Shown: positions 46,401 to 56,850 of the stretch, in pieces
How positions within the stretch are numbered: the first letter of the stretch is position 1
Layout: every line of letters starts with the position of its first letter
Assembly (NCBI RefSeq): GCF_918797505.1
Contig: NC_092797.1
Span: 30,145,372 to 30,209,371, forward strand
Source: Bemisia tabaci
Lineage: Eukaryota > Arthropoda > Insecta > Hemiptera > Aleyrodidae
DNA: 64,000 nucleotides
Direction: 5' to 3'
Program-made: the position numbers and the translations under genes
The notes under the pieces: generated by a model
Databases searched by the model: none
Told to the model about the DNA's origin: nothing
Seen by the model: only the letters and a program-made list of their open reading frames with translations

Positions 46401-49400
46401 GTATAGCGCCAGCCATAAGAGTAGTTACACTAACTAAAAGTGTAAAGGCACCAGCCAGCGGTATAGTTTATCCAACCACACCTATGCTGACTGTGAGAGC
46501 ACCAGCTAGAGGTATGGTTGATCTAACCACTCTTTCAGCTTGCTTAACTATACCTCTGGCGTGAGCAACTACTCTAATATCTTGCGCAAAAATCAGCTGG
46601 GAGTATATTTGGGATTGTGATACTTTTTTCTGTGTGTGTGTGGTGCGCTTAGTTATACCATCCCAGGTAAAACATTTTTGGAATGATTGTTCATATAGTA
46701 TTGACCATTTTTTTTCAAATTAGGATAAACAAAGATCATTAAACCGTTGATCATTCTTTGGATAGACCGGTTCATGCAACGCGTTGCAAGAGACTTACCT
46801 GGCCATTACAGAGCAATAGGAGTTTATCGAACATGTGAAACATTTGTGAGGACGGTTGATGAGCGGTGACAACAATCGTTTTCCCTTCTTTTTCGGCATA
46901 TCTCTTCAGTAGTGCCATCAAATTAAAAGCTGCATGTGAGTCAAGACCTGACATGGGTTCCTGTAAAATGATCAATCGTAGTATCATTGGTTTCTAAATA
47001 TAAAGTCGAAATACTTCAGAATTAACAATCAATTGTACATATTCTAAAACTAAAAACTCTAATTAAAATATTGTAGGTCAGAAAATTACATTCGTGTACT
47101 GTTAATCTACCAGACAGACGACCTTTTGATATTACCACTACTATTACTTTCTCCCTTTTTTTAGCAGGAGTAATCGAGTTAGATTTTCTTTGATAAAATA
47201 GGAAAAAAAAAGATATATTTCCGCCTCACGTCTGATACATTTTTGAGTACCGAGGATGCATTTCGGTATATTCAGAATCTTGATAAAACGGTACAGAGAA
47301 TATTGCAGAAACAGTGACAGGATTCTTAATTAAAATGATTATCATACGATTGATACTTCAGCACTGCATAATGTGGTGGGTTGCTAATTTAGTAATACTA
47401 TTTAAAAAAGACCACTTACGTCGAGTAACATTAAGGCGGGATTTGTCAGAAGTTCACATGCAATATTCGCCCTCTTCTTCTCACCTCCAGATAGACCACG
47501 TTTTATGTAATCTCCTATGACTAGAGACAAAAGAAGAAGAAAATCAATACGTTGGAAAAATAAGAGCAAAAAATTATAAATAATCGGAGAGAACTGTTAT
47601 GAATTTTTCAATTATTTATGTACCTTTTTTTTTGAAAGTTTTTGAATATATATCAGTATTATAATGAGCATCCCTCGTACAGTAAAGGTAAGATTTCTTC
47701 AGGGGGAAAAAGCATGGAGTTATTGTTACGTTGGTCGTGGTGATAAGAGATAGCAAGATATCCTGAGGGTTTAAAAGAAAAAAAAATCTATTACTTACTG
47801 AACTAAAAAATTGCAGCTCAAGAATACAAATTTCAGTGAGGACAATTTTTAAAGCTCATTCTGCTTGAAATTAAATTAAATGAGTGGCAAAAGTGAAATA
47901 ACAATTATGTAATCATGATTATACTTACTGGTATCTTGGCAATTTCTTAAATCCAAAACGTCAATAATATGATCGACGTACTGCATTTTTTGAACGTAGG
48001 AAAACGAGTCGGGTAACCTTAATAGTGCTGTGTACTGAAATAAAGAACCAGGAAAAATCCGAAGAATCGAATTAATATTATGTACAACAATGCGTTTTAA
48101 GACAAAGAAATGAATCGGTAAGCAAAAGTAAACGTAAAGCTCTGTTAAAACTACGACTTTGAATGATGGACCGCATTTAGAGAGCAATATAGAAAGATTA
48201 ATGGTCCAACGAACGTGTTGGAAAAAGCGCCAATGGAATAAAAAGTTTATACTTAAAAAGTAATTTTATTTTTACTTCACTAGTTATCTGACTAAGATTT
48301 TTTGAGGTCGAGAAAACAAACCTCTTTTTGAATGCGAGAAAGAAAATTAAAAGAAATTTTACCCACCGTTTTAGCTTAGAAAACTCACCCGAATCATTTC
48401 ATTTATGTTTATTTATTTATCTGTTTGTTTTAAGGTAAAATCAACCCCCCGCGATCAAAAGTTGTTGATAAGTTGACGTACATATGCTATAAAAAGATCT
48501 ATGTGAGAATTAATTGATACAAAAGGCACTATGTGCATGAGATTTGAGAGTAATATTTAGTTTGCTTTGATTTTATTTACTTTTACATAGTTCTTTTTAG
48601 CATAAAGATAGTGGCAGTCGTTGTACTTTTGGTAATAAATCATAAAGACTTTTCCTACGGCTCTCCCATTCCCTTCCAACATGTTCAATAATAGTTTAAT
48701 AAGTGAATAAAAACATCAGAAAAAGTCACAATGAGGAAAGAAACAGACCTCTAAAGTTTGGCGGAGGGTGAGGTCTGGAAAAAATATATCTTGCTGTAAC
48801 ACATAGCATATTCTTCGCTTCCATCTTTTATTCAGCCGTTCTCGATTCAGTCGAATGCATCCTGAGTCTAGTTTTATGCGTCCCGCGAGACAGTTGAGAA
48901 GCGTCGTCTTTCCACATCCTGTAAAAATATGCGAGAAATATACTCATAAATCATCTTACAGTATGATGAGAAAGTAAACAGTAACAACTTTTAACTTAAA
49001 CTTTTTTAATCTGACTCGAGTTCTGTGCTGCTCTTGAACTTTTGATCGTTATTGAATGACCATAGTCGATGGATATCATTGCTGGGAGAGTTTTCATCGA
49101 TCCATCCATCGATATCGATCTATCGAAGTTATTCGATAACGATATATTTATAGACCCACCCCTATCAAGGGAAGAATGGAATTTTCCCGTACGTCGTTTC
49201 ACTATCAATTCTTATTCCACACGCTAAAGCCGTAGCCAAAATCGAAAGATAAACTTGTGAAAAATGAACATATACTCGAGACCTGTCCATAAGACGCCAT
49301 GGAAATCGAGCAAAGTTTAAATTCTGTTTTTTCTGTGAGCCTCTTTTTCACACTGAGCTTTTCCTTTGAAAAGTGTATGTCTTGAGCATCACGAAATAGA

Positions 49401-49948
49401 AAAACATAATTGGACTGCAAATGACCTCCTCTGAAAAGGAAATGATTCTACCTGAGACAAAGTTTGCCTGAAATACGGCCATACTTTAGTTCACCGAATC
49501 TAGGCAAGGGAGGCTTAATAATGCTGAGCACGAACAGAAAATATTTCACGCTTTCTTTACAAACTCGTCAGAATCTCCTTGAGGCACCGAGAGCCAAAAG
49601 CACGCTGATTTTGTGTGGTTTAGAGCCATACTAGCTCAGAGTCTAAGTTTGAGACGCTCTAAAATTTTACACCAATATAATACTTTATTGTCGCTGATTT
49701 TTTTTTTTTTTTCTTTTTTTTTCCATCGTGCCTACATAAAAAAGAAAAGAAAAAGAAATTAAGGCATGTACTAACCTGATGGACCCATAACGGCGAGAAG
49801 TTCGCCAGGCTTGACCATTCCACTGACATCTCGAAGAATTTGTCTTTTTTCAACTGATACTGAAATATTGGTAAAAACTAGCTCCAAAGGGCGGTGTGGC
49901 AAGTGCTGTTGTTCAACTGACAGACATGGATAAAGGGCGCTTTCAACT
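37258..49948 (-). CDS. ABCG-subfamily half-transporter, 12 exons seen, N-terminus missing
   Basis: Spliced gene on the minus strand: 49776-49948, 48749-48918, 47929-48034, 47420-47520, 46799-46960, 45792-45885, 45210-45377, 43082-43200, 42186-42393, 39759-39973, 38003-38211, 37258-37441. All junctions are GT-AG with agreeing phase, giving about 634 residues. Order is ATP-binding domain first and membrane domain second, as in ABCG half-transporters, which pair to export lipids, sterols or small metabolites. Visible: [11 protein letters not shown] (Walker A), VLQQD (Q-loop), LSGGEKKR (signature), LMLLDEP (Walker B), SGLDS, TAHQPSS (H-loop) and six hydrophobic spans. The [11 protein letters not shown] and HYNPADF linker recalls the insect E23-like ABCG clade, but orthology is not proven and no substrate can be named. 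A start codon and first exon(s) were not found. A possible poly(A) signal (tttatt on +) lies at 36869-36874. Confidence 0.94.
38003..38211 (-). CDS. ABCG exon k, membrane span 5 and extracellular loop
   Basis: Acceptor tctgtttag, donor gtaagt. It encodes [39 protein letters not shown] and [14 protein letters not shown], the conserved late membrane region of ABCG proteins. Two bases are left over. Confidence 0.93.
39759..39973 (-). CDS. ABCG exon j, membrane spans 3-4
   Basis: Acceptor attgattacag, donor gtaatt. It encodes [20 protein letters not shown], the typical ABCG intracellular loop, then two hydrophobic spans ending LLLNTIVAQ in phase 0. Three mobile elements sit in the intron just upstream (40081-41703). 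Confidence 0.93.
40081..40309. mobile_element. CACTGG-ended MITE, copy 2
   Basis: cactgg, then ttggatctagagtccagact at the left and the inverted form ending ccagtg at the right, 229 bp. TA occurs on both sides (40079-40080 and 40310-40311 as ta). Closest to a complete copy. In an ABCG intron. Confidence 0.88.
40385..40620. mobile_element. Foldback MITE in ABCG intron
   Basis: Arms contain aataagatccgtccaaacag, caactttctacgttgaatat and taaccgagatat, inverted with few mismatches; the centre includes paired tgacgtcat motifs. About 235 bp. Confidence 0.88.
40821..41703. mobile_element. GGGCCGGATT-ended repeat element, copy 2
   Basis: Ends gggccggatt and aatccggccc are perfect inverted 10-mers. 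The body matches 460-1280. It has three GC-rich modules (gcgcaatacgtgaag near 41148, near 41233 and near 41321), one more than copy 1. It lies in the ABCG intron between the exons at 39759 and 42186. Confidence 0.85.
42186..42393 (-). CDS. ABCG exon i, membrane spans 1-2
   Basis: Acceptor gttcccag, donor gtaagt. It encodes [15 protein letters not shown], then hydrophobic [18 protein letters not shown] (span 1) and [18 protein letters not shown] (span 2). One base is left over. Confidence 0.93.
43082..43200 (-). CDS. ABCG exon h, linker
   Basis: Acceptor tttttcag, donor gtaagc. It encodes an acidic, Ser-rich stretch ([12 protein letters not shown]) followed by [12 protein letters not shown], the connector helix just before the first membrane span. 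Confidence 0.88.
44446..44950. mobile_element. Large foldback MITE, about 505 bp, in ABCG intron
   Basis: The whole segment is an inverted repeat. Ends atagagatgttgcatgtgtg and the complement; inner matches include ggccaaaatggaggggatat cc and ttttctctgaaatcaactcc. The arms reach within a few dozen bases of the centre near 44700. No coding capacity. Confidence 0.9.
45210..45377 (-). CDS. ABCG exon g, linker to membrane domain
   Basis: Acceptor catttcgcag, donor gtaagt. It encodes [20 protein letters not shown] and [11 protein letters not shown], a charged, weakly conserved linker. The frame is fixed by both neighbours. Confidence 0.88.
45792..45885 (-). CDS. ABCG exon f
   Basis: Acceptor gtttcag, donor gttagt. 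It encodes [18 protein letters not shown] and HYNPADFI, the conserved end of the nucleotide-binding domain in ABCG proteins. One base is left over. Confidence 0.92.
46353..46634. mobile_element. Foldback MITE with CACTGAAAAAA ends
   Basis: Left end cactgaaaaaaaagtttcac; right end gtgatacttttttctgtgtg. Inner inverted matches: agagtagtt and ggtatagtt tracts. In the ABCG intron between the exons at 45792 and 46799. Confidence 0.75.
46799..46960 (-). CDS. ABCG exon e, Walker B glutamate, D-loop and H-loop
   Basis: Acceptor ttttacag, donor gtaagt. Exactly 54 codons: [18 protein letters not shown], then [19 protein letters not shown] and LLLCNGQ. The catalytic Glu, D-loop and switch His are all present. 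Confidence 0.95.
47420..47520 (-). CDS. ABCG exon d, ABC signature
   Basis: Acceptor gtctctag, donor gtaagt. It encodes [20 protein letters not shown] then [11 protein letters not shown]: the ABC signature LSGGE followed by the hydrophobic strand of Walker B, which continues as EP in the next exon. Confidence 0.95.
47929..48034 (-). CDS. ABCG exon c
   Basis: Acceptor tatttcag, donor gtaagt. It encodes [19 protein letters not shown] and [15 protein letters not shown], the helical subdomain between Q-loop and signature. One base is left over. Confidence 0.92.
48749..48918 (-). CDS. ABCG exon b, Walker A and Q-loop
   Basis: Acceptor atttttacag, donor gtctgt. It finishes Walker A ([15 protein letters not shown]) and carries [20 protein letters not shown] with the Q-loop glutamine. 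It ends in phase 0. Confidence 0.94.
49776..49948 (-). CDS. ABCG exon a, start of ATP-binding domain and Walker A
   Basis: Acceptor gctttgtttcag, donor gttagt. It encodes [19 protein letters not shown] then [11 protein letters not shown], the start of the Walker A loop, which is split by the intron. The exon begins with the last base of a codon, so at least one coding exon lies upstream at a higher coordinate. Confidence 0.92.
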
Positions 49949-50248
49949 CTGAAACAAAGCAAACACAATTTTTTTATTAAAATAAAAATATTAATCTTAT
50001 TCAAAGTATTTTACATGAATGTAAAGTTGCTATCACGACGAAAACTTCTTAACGGGATTACTGACGAAAGTTGGCGCTCTGAACTAACGTAACGGGGTAT
50101 GATGGTGGGTCATAGCCTTGCTAACTCAGTCCCTTCTTCACACCGACCAAATTGGTGCCGCGAACTAACTAAATTGGTATATTACACCAACTCTTAATGA
50201 GTATATAGTTATAATGGATGCGTTACTGTGGCGGTAGCCAACCACCAT
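49949..50248. other. Intron upstream of the ABCG Walker A exon
   Basis: No exon recognised. The preceding ABCG coding exon must end with two extra bases followed by a GT donor somewhere above this point. Confidence 0.4.
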
Positions 50249-50394
50249 CCAACGAGAGCAATGCGCTTTACGCTCAACCCTCATTGGTTGACGAACCTGC
50301 CCGCCAGAGCTGTATCAGCAGCGCCACCGAGCCCTGAGGGCAAGTGCGGTAGCCAATGAGGGTTGAGTGCGTAAAGTGCATTGCTCATTGTTGG
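50249..50394. repeat. Inverted repeat with about 40-base arms
   Basis: Arms 50249-50287 and 50353-50394 share caatgcgctttacgctcaac and ccctcattgg in inverted form with a few mismatches. The right arm directly abuts a LINE remnant. Confidence 0.8.
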
Positions 50395-50519
50395 AGGGAA
50401 GGGATTGAAGCGGAAATGTTAAGGTGCTCAATCCCTCAAGATTTGTGATTTGAAAGAGAGCAGTGGAGGTTAGGAGTCGTAGAGCGCGAGGAAGTGCTGT
50501 AAAGCGACTTATATGTATG
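50393..50519 (+). pseudogene. LINE 3' end, same family as the insertion at 10.0-10.9 kb
   Basis: The frame reads GIEAEMLRCSIPQDL, a stop, then FEREQWRLGV and a stop, lining up with the SEMRECQLPDNL and ALWRLGV end of the LINE at 10519-10854. It has the same terminal agcgac...tatgtatgta tail. A decayed 5'-truncated copy. Confidence 0.8.
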
Positions 50520-50799
50520 TAAGATCTAAAAATGCCACCATTTTTTTCGATGTCTTTTTTATTGATGATTGAAGATCTGTCGATCTGGCAGGTCATATCG
50601 GTGACGTTCAATGGCCATATGAATTCAATTTCAACAAATTTACCAAAATTTAACTGGAGAGATCTACGCATAAAATTTTACCATGTGTTCGACTAGCACT
50701 CAAAACTTTCGAGTGTTTTTGTTCCCCTCGATTTCATTCAGGAGGATGGTCTTGTGAAATAATTCGAGGAATTCCACAATAACGCAGGCAACCGAGTGG

Positions 50800-51330
50800 A
50801 GCAGGCGTGGCGTCGACTGGTCTAGATGAGACTCCGTCCTGGGCTCGGTATTTAATTATCGGTTACTCGGGCGGATTATTCGAGAGCGAGCTTTTCGAGA
50901 CGGGCCAACCGTCCGACCGGGAGGGGGAGGGGAAGGGGGGCTGGCCGGGGCACGGGAGAGCGGGAGTGAAATTTCGGGGGCGGGAGAGGCTGGGAACAAA
51001 ATTTAAAATAAAGCCCACCGATGCACGCCCGCGCCCTGATCCGTGGCGCACGCGGCGCGCGGAGAGAGCGCATGAGGATTTCGACGTCGTCGCGCAGCGC
51101 AGCGCTGTCTCCGCTTTTGTAGCGGGTACATTGACCCAAAATTATTTGTTTATTTTAGCAATCAATTTTTGGGCCGTTGACCTCCCGGACAGATTGAATC
51201 GACTTGTTTGACTTCGAGCATGCACCCTAATTGATTTAGTTAATTTTTTTTACGCTCCAGTACACTCCGTGCGCGCTCCGTCCCCGACATACATTGAGTT
51301 GGCTTGTTCACTCATTCGTTGATCTGTACG
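50800..51330. other. GC-rich segment
   Basis: Much richer in G, C and CpG than its surroundings (gcgcacgcggcgcgcggaga, gggagggggaggggaagggg). It could be a promoter or first-exon region for the ABCG gene on the minus strand or for another gene, but no family match or start site is visible. Confidence 0.35.
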
Positions 51331-51534
51331 TGATTTAACCCGACGAGCGGGCCCACTTCGGGGAAGATTAATTGGCCTCTTGGAGGTGCGTTAGCAGCTG
51401 TGCTTCGTAAAAAAGGAGACTCTTGGGTTATTTGACTGGACGTTTATGTACTCACAATGAGTCGAAGGTTCAGAGGAATAACCTCCGTATTTTGAGACTG
51501 TTGTTTTCTTGCTGGAATATAAACATCTTACCCT

Positions 51535-51690
51535 CACTGGAAAAAAACACATTTGATCTAGAGTCCAGACTCTTAAAAACATCGACAAGAAAAAATACTC
51601 TTGATTCAATCGGATTTTTGCTTGAATCAAGAACCAAGCCTCTTAATTTGAGCGGATATCCTTTTGATTTAAGCTTTAATCTAAGTCAAA
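51535..51690. mobile_element. CACTGG-ended MITE, copy 3, truncated
   Basis: Left arm and centre match 40081-40240 (tctagagtccagactcttaa, ttgcttgaatcaagaac). The right arm is lost after about 51690. Confidence 0.82.
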
Positions 51691-51777
51691 GCTGAGTTAA
51701 GACTAAAGTTAAGCTTAAAGCTTAACTTTGAGGTTCTAAAAGTAGTTCCATTGGTTTCCTAGTAACATTTTCTGCTC

Positions 51778-52097
51778 ACGGAGAAAAATACTTCGTGCGT
51801 GGGACCCTAAGTTGAGGTCATTATGGATCTCTGAAGTTTTCGGATCACGTATCTAAAAACTTGAGGTCCAGCTGCCGAAGTTCGGGTCAGACATCGAGGC
51901 ACTTCGGTATGTACCGGAGTACTTCAGATGTGTTGACCCGAACTCCTTCGGGTATATATCGAAGTACTTCAGATGTCTAACCCGAACTTCGGCAGCTGGA
52001 CCTCAAGTTTTTAGATACGTGATCCGAAAACTTCAGAGATCCATATGACCTCAACTTCGGGTCCCACGCACGAAGTTTTTTTTTTTTCTGTGTAGAG
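51778..52097. mobile_element. Foldback MITE with CACGGAGAAAAA ends
   Basis: Arms of about 125 bases: cttcgtgcgtgggaccc, cggatcacgtatctaaaaac, ttgaggtccagctgccgaag and acccgaact recur inverted. The ends cacggagaaaaa and ttttttctgtgtag are imperfect. Confidence 0.88.
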
Positions 52098-52179
52098 GCA
52101 CCCCTTAAAATTTAATATGCGACGAAATAAACATCAAAATTTGCAGCTTTAGTCAAAAATGTCATGTCCGACCTCTCTA

Positions 52180-52460
52180 ATTGACTCGATCCACTGTGGG
52201 GCGTCCTGCTGAAGAGGGCGCTAAGGGCCTCGAGAGCGATGGACTCGCGGACAAAGGACGGGCGACGGACTCGCCTCGCTAAGTCGGCCTAAATTCCACG
52301 CTCGATTTCACTGAAATATTATAGCGCTGAGTAGCAGTGCTGCAGTTTCTCCTCAATATGTTGTTGACCCCTGGTGCGGAGGCGTCGCGGCGCGCTGCGC
52401 TGCGCGTCCCGACGTCCAACGTCCCGTTCCCGTCCTAGCGTCCTTCCCACACCACCTCCT
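52180..52460. other. GC-rich segment
   Basis: CpG-rich patch (ggcgtcgcggcgcgctgcgc). Possible promoter or 5' exon region; no coding family recognised. Confidence 0.3.
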
Positions 52461-52739
52461 CCTAGAACTCGCGACACCCACCAAAAGCCTATGATTCTTT
52501 CGTTGAACCATCCGCTACAACTCCGATGGCCTCGCTGCAGTTTGATAAGGCCTTTTCCTCTTGTGGGGTGTTTCGGAAGCCATTAAGGCAGGAAGGTCCA
52601 TGGCCAAAAGTCACTTTAAAGGAATTCAGTCGGTTACGTATGCCGTGAATTGCAGAAATGGAATAGTAGAGGAAAACAGATATGGATCCAAGTGACCTAC
52701 ATATTCGTGATCTACGAACCAAGATCGGTGATCTTAAAA

Positions 52740-53930
52740 AGTCCCAAATCCAGGTAATACCGTGAAAGAATGCAATAATGTATTTTCTTCGGGAAATAAA
52801 CTGATTATTGTTTATGTCCGTTTATTGTGGATCATTACTTACAATTCCTCGCACTCTTTCCCAAATCCGTGCATGATGAACACTGCACTACTTTAAACAT
52901 AAAAATACCATGAATAAACATTCAAAAGGAGTAAAATTCAAACTAATTAAGATTTTTATTTAAAACTGAGCAACGGGGCAACTGAATCGCACCTCTAAGG
53001 GGCTAATTAATCGTTCCCGGAGTGGGCCCGGAGCGTTAGGTTGAATCACGTACATTACGTGATTTACACAGAAATTAAGGGAAGTTAAAGAAAAACTCTC
53101 CACACAGAATAAGAAAAATCTCACTCATACATATAAAAATTCAACAGAGTAAATTTGAAAATGGATCCTCACGAGTGTTTACATAAATTTACGGTCACGC
53201 TCAGGAAGGGACATATTTTTTCGCGCAGCGTTAAACATTCGGACACAGCTGTGTTGTGGGGTTGCATACTCATTATTTTGAAGGTGATTTTTGGAGACGC
53301 GATATTAACTGTAACTTTGTCACTTTATGATTAAGAAAACCTTGTGGTGAATGCTCGTGAGAGGAGGCTCTTGAGCACTTTTAGATAACTCTTAGACGTA
53401 AAAATGTAGATTAAATACAACATTTATAAATATCTTAGAAAATTCCTTTGACCTTCTCTTTTTACAAACTTCAAATAAATGAGTTCTCAATTCGTCAATC
53501 TCGCTCAATCAAATCAACAAATCGAGAGATCTGGTATCAATTATTAGGATCAATATAGTCACATCGTCTCCTAGACGAGGGGATGTATCAAATTCAAAGG
53601 TTACAAAATCGACTCAAAATGATTTAGGTGTTTACGAGAATATGCTTGCGTAATATCCGTCTAAAATTGTTCAAATTTGTACGTGTAATCAGAGAAAAAA
53701 TTAGGGAAATGTTCAGTCAAAGACGCCCAATTTCTTGTAATATACAACCTGCAACTGGAAATTTTGCAGAGTTGAAATATATAGTTACGTTTGTTCTACC
53801 ACGAATAGAGTTTCCTCCATCAAAAAATAAACAAAAACATAGCGGGCAATGAGGTACTTATTTTACTAAAACAGTGCATCGTGAAAATTATCTTCAGATA
53901 AAATCCTGCATGATAGCCAAAGCTGCAGCA
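52740..53930. other. Nothing recognised
   Basis: AT-rich sequence with short open frames only. Confidence 0.45.
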
Positions 53931-53933
53931 GAG

Positions 53934-54198
53934 CACTATACGCCAAGATAAGGAAGAACGCCGTTTGAACATTCGCGAGTTGCCAAATTTCCCTTGATAA
54001 AACGTGTATTTTTGACAACATTCATGCATATATTTCCTTGAAAATTTCAGGTAATTTAGGCTGAATTGCGTACAAAATATTCTGAAAATTTTGGAAAATA
54101 ATATCCGCAATTTTCCCAGTAAATTCGGTTTTTATAAGAGGAAAGTTGGCAACGTCTGAAGGCTCATACGGCGTTCTTCCTTAGTACGGCAGTATACC
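53934..54198. mobile_element. Foldback MITE, ACTGCCGTACTAAGG type, copy 2
   Basis: Left arm ccaagataaggaagaacgcc, gttgccaaatttcccttgat; right arm ggaaagttggcaacgtctga, then acggcgttcttccttagtac and ggcagtatac. Same family as 23428-23692. Confidence 0.8.
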
Positions 54199-55640
54199 TT
54201 TCATTTCAAGTCCAAACACTATTTCAATCACAGAGTCTAATTAAGTCTTCGAACGGCATTATTGACATAAAATAAATTATATCGATGGTAGAGATTTCTC
54301 TTTGCGAAAGGACATACGGGCGACGATCAAATTGCTATTGTTGGAACTTCCTGATTACCCATATAGATCTGTTCTTGGGGGTTTGCCAAAATACCGTCTG
54401 TCCTCACAGTTTACGCCTTTCATGCTGATCCCTGGGTTTGTTTTCGAGACTGCCGGTATGCTGAGATAGGACATTTCTATCAAAATGCTTCCTTCTCTCT
54501 GGTGTGACACAAGGTGTTACTAAGGGTTACACAGAGGACGTCACTTTGAGAGTAAAATTTTAACAAAACTCTTACGTATCTACAATGTTAGTTTTAGCGG
54601 CAGTAATATTCCGTATTTTGCAGTTAAATTTGCGTTTTGCATAATGTAAACGATTTTTAAAGGTCAAAAAGTATATCTGATGCCATTTTTTCATCAATTT
54701 TCTTTTGACTTGAAATTCACATGAATTTCACTGGAAAACACCTTAATATGGTTTTATACATCGCACAGAGCATCATTTACATAGACGAAAAACGTATTTC
54801 TTTTCATAGGTTGCAAAACTGACTCAAACAATTTAATGTTTTACAAGAACACGATTTGACAGTCTCTGGCCAAAATTTTTCCGATTTTTTAAAGAAAATG
54901 TATTGCAATTTTCAATTAGAAATGCGGAACGCCCAACAGCTTTTGAGTAGTAAAACTATTTGAAATTGAAACTATAGAACGTTAGGATGCAGTTATGTTC
55001 TTAGGAAACGTCAATTTCCTCTCTTTTTTTAATTTTTTTTTTTTTGTTTTTGAAAGTTAATTCTAATTTTAACGGCTATTGCAATGACTCATTGTCCGAT
55101 TTCGGGCTCCCTTTTTAAAGATTTTTTTTTTCTTGTAACCGTCACGATCAGGAGCGTGATGAGAGGCTCTTGCTCCTGACGAAAACTCGCCGTCTCTGGT
55201 GAGAGTTCGATGACCCGATATTCATCTTGCTTCCATTATGTGTTATCTTCTCGTCGCGGCCCGGCGACGCGACGAGGCGCGGAGGGCCCTCCCATTGATT
55301 GACATTCAAACTCCTCGCTTCTTTTTTCTTCCTCTTGCTTTCTTTTTTTATTTTTTAATCATTCTTTTCACTGCTTTTCCCGAAAACTGTGCCAGTGGTC
55401 CGTGCCAAAACTCCGTGAACCTCGCCAGCCGCGCGCCGCGCCGCGCTGCGTCCCGTCACGCGTTTCTGGCGCTATTATAAGTGAACGGCCCTGTATTCTG
55501 TATTGTAATGCCGACATCAACGGGAAATCTAGTTTTTAGGGGAGGACGGAGAAAAAACCAAGTGTAAGTATGCTGACTTGAATCGCGTTAAGCAAAAAAG
55601 AATCTAGAGTTTTCGGATTCGCGCAACTTCTTCGCTGAAA
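54199..55640. other. No recognised gene; GC-rich patch at 55235-55480
   Basis: Mostly AT-rich. The patch near 55250-55480 (cgcggcccggcgacgcgacg, cgcgccgcgccgcgctgcg) resembles GC-rich pieces elsewhere in the window. An 80-codon open frame there has no family features. Confidence 0.35.
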
Positions 55641-55647
55641 GAAATAC

Positions 55648-56850
55648 GGTAGAGTCTCGAATATCCGCGATAATTGAGACCGGAGGTATCGCGGATAAAC
55701 AGTAGGAATTAAGACGTGATGGGTACTTTCCCCTCTTTGGCCGAGATCGGGTCTCGATTATACACGATGGTTGGGACTAGAGTACCTGTATAGCGAGAGT
55801 ATAGACAGATTTGAAACTCCGAAAATCCATCAGGCCTTTACCGATGCCTCCGCGAATAAAGTTAGGGCCCAAAAATGCAGCCAACCAACGAATTTCAATT
55901 ATCCAGAGCAATTTATTAATACAACTGTTACGAACCATCGTTTATGAAGCACGTATTTGACTTAGTTTTTGCATAAATTTACTCATTTTTGTGGAAGAAC
56001 GCTCATTTATGTACTTTCTTAGCCATCTTCGTTAGAATTGGAATCTACAGACTGGCAGTGAAATTTTGTGCGTTAGAAGTTGGTTAGAAGGGTGGCTGCA
56101 CTTTTGGGCCCTAAGCCCTCCATGAAGCGATCTGTCCATACTCTCGCTATGCAGGTACTCTAGTTGGGACAAGAGGAATCGCGGATAAACAGAGGAATCA
56201 AGACGTGATGGGTACTTCCCCCTATTTGGCCGCATTTGGCCGAGATCGAGCCTCGATTATACGCTATGATTGGAACAGGAGGTATCATGGATAGTTAAAT
56301 ATCGCGGATAAATAGGAGAAATCAGGACGTGATCGGTATGTTTCCCTATTCGACCGCATTCGGACGAGAGTTTTTCCGCGATGATTGGGACCAGAGGTAT
56401 CGTGGATAGTTAAATATCGAGGATAAACAGTAGGATTCAGAACGTGTTTGGTATTCTCCTCTGTTTGACCGCATTTAGACAAGAGCCTCGATTATCCGCG
56501 ATGATTGGCACCGGAGGTATCGTGGATAGTCGAAAATCGCGGATAGACAGTAGGAATCAGGCCGTGGCCAGTATCTCCCCTGTTTAGCCGCATTTGAACG
56601 AGAGTCTCGATTATCCGCGATGATTAGAACCGGAAGTATCATGGATAATCAAAAATATCGCGCGGATAAACAGTAGGAATCAGGACGTGATCGGTATTTT
56701 CCCCCGCTTGGCAGCATTTGGACGAGAGTCTCGATTATCCGCGATGATTAGAATGGGGTTAGAATATGACAGAGGTATCGTGGATAATCAAAAATCGCGG
56801 AAAACAGTAGGAATCAGGACTTAGTTGGCATATTCCTCTTAGAACCGCAA
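55648..56850. repeat. Tandem array of pogo/Tigger-like terminal sequences
   Basis: A unit of about 110-120 bases recurs about eight or nine times: gagtctcgattatccgcgat, gattggaccggaggtatcg-like text, cggataaacagtaggaatca, ggacgtgatcggta, then tttggccgcatttgg. The start of the unit resembles pogo/Tigger terminal inverted repeats as I remember them. The array is interrupted by the element at 55778-56162. Confidence 0.8.
55778..56162. mobile_element. hAT-like MITE inserted in the tandem array
   Basis: Left end tagagtacctgtatagcgag (then agtatagacagat). The right end is the inverted form ending caggtactcta. Flanked by gttgggac at 55770-55777 and 56163-56170. 385 bp, with further inverted similarity inside (gggcccaaaaatgcagcc / ggctgcacttttgggccc). 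Confidence 0.88.

Noticed and set aside
55648..56850. CRISPR-like array
   Set aside because: Units of 110-120 bases are repeats throughout with no unique spacers, in an insect genome; transposon-end repeats explain it.
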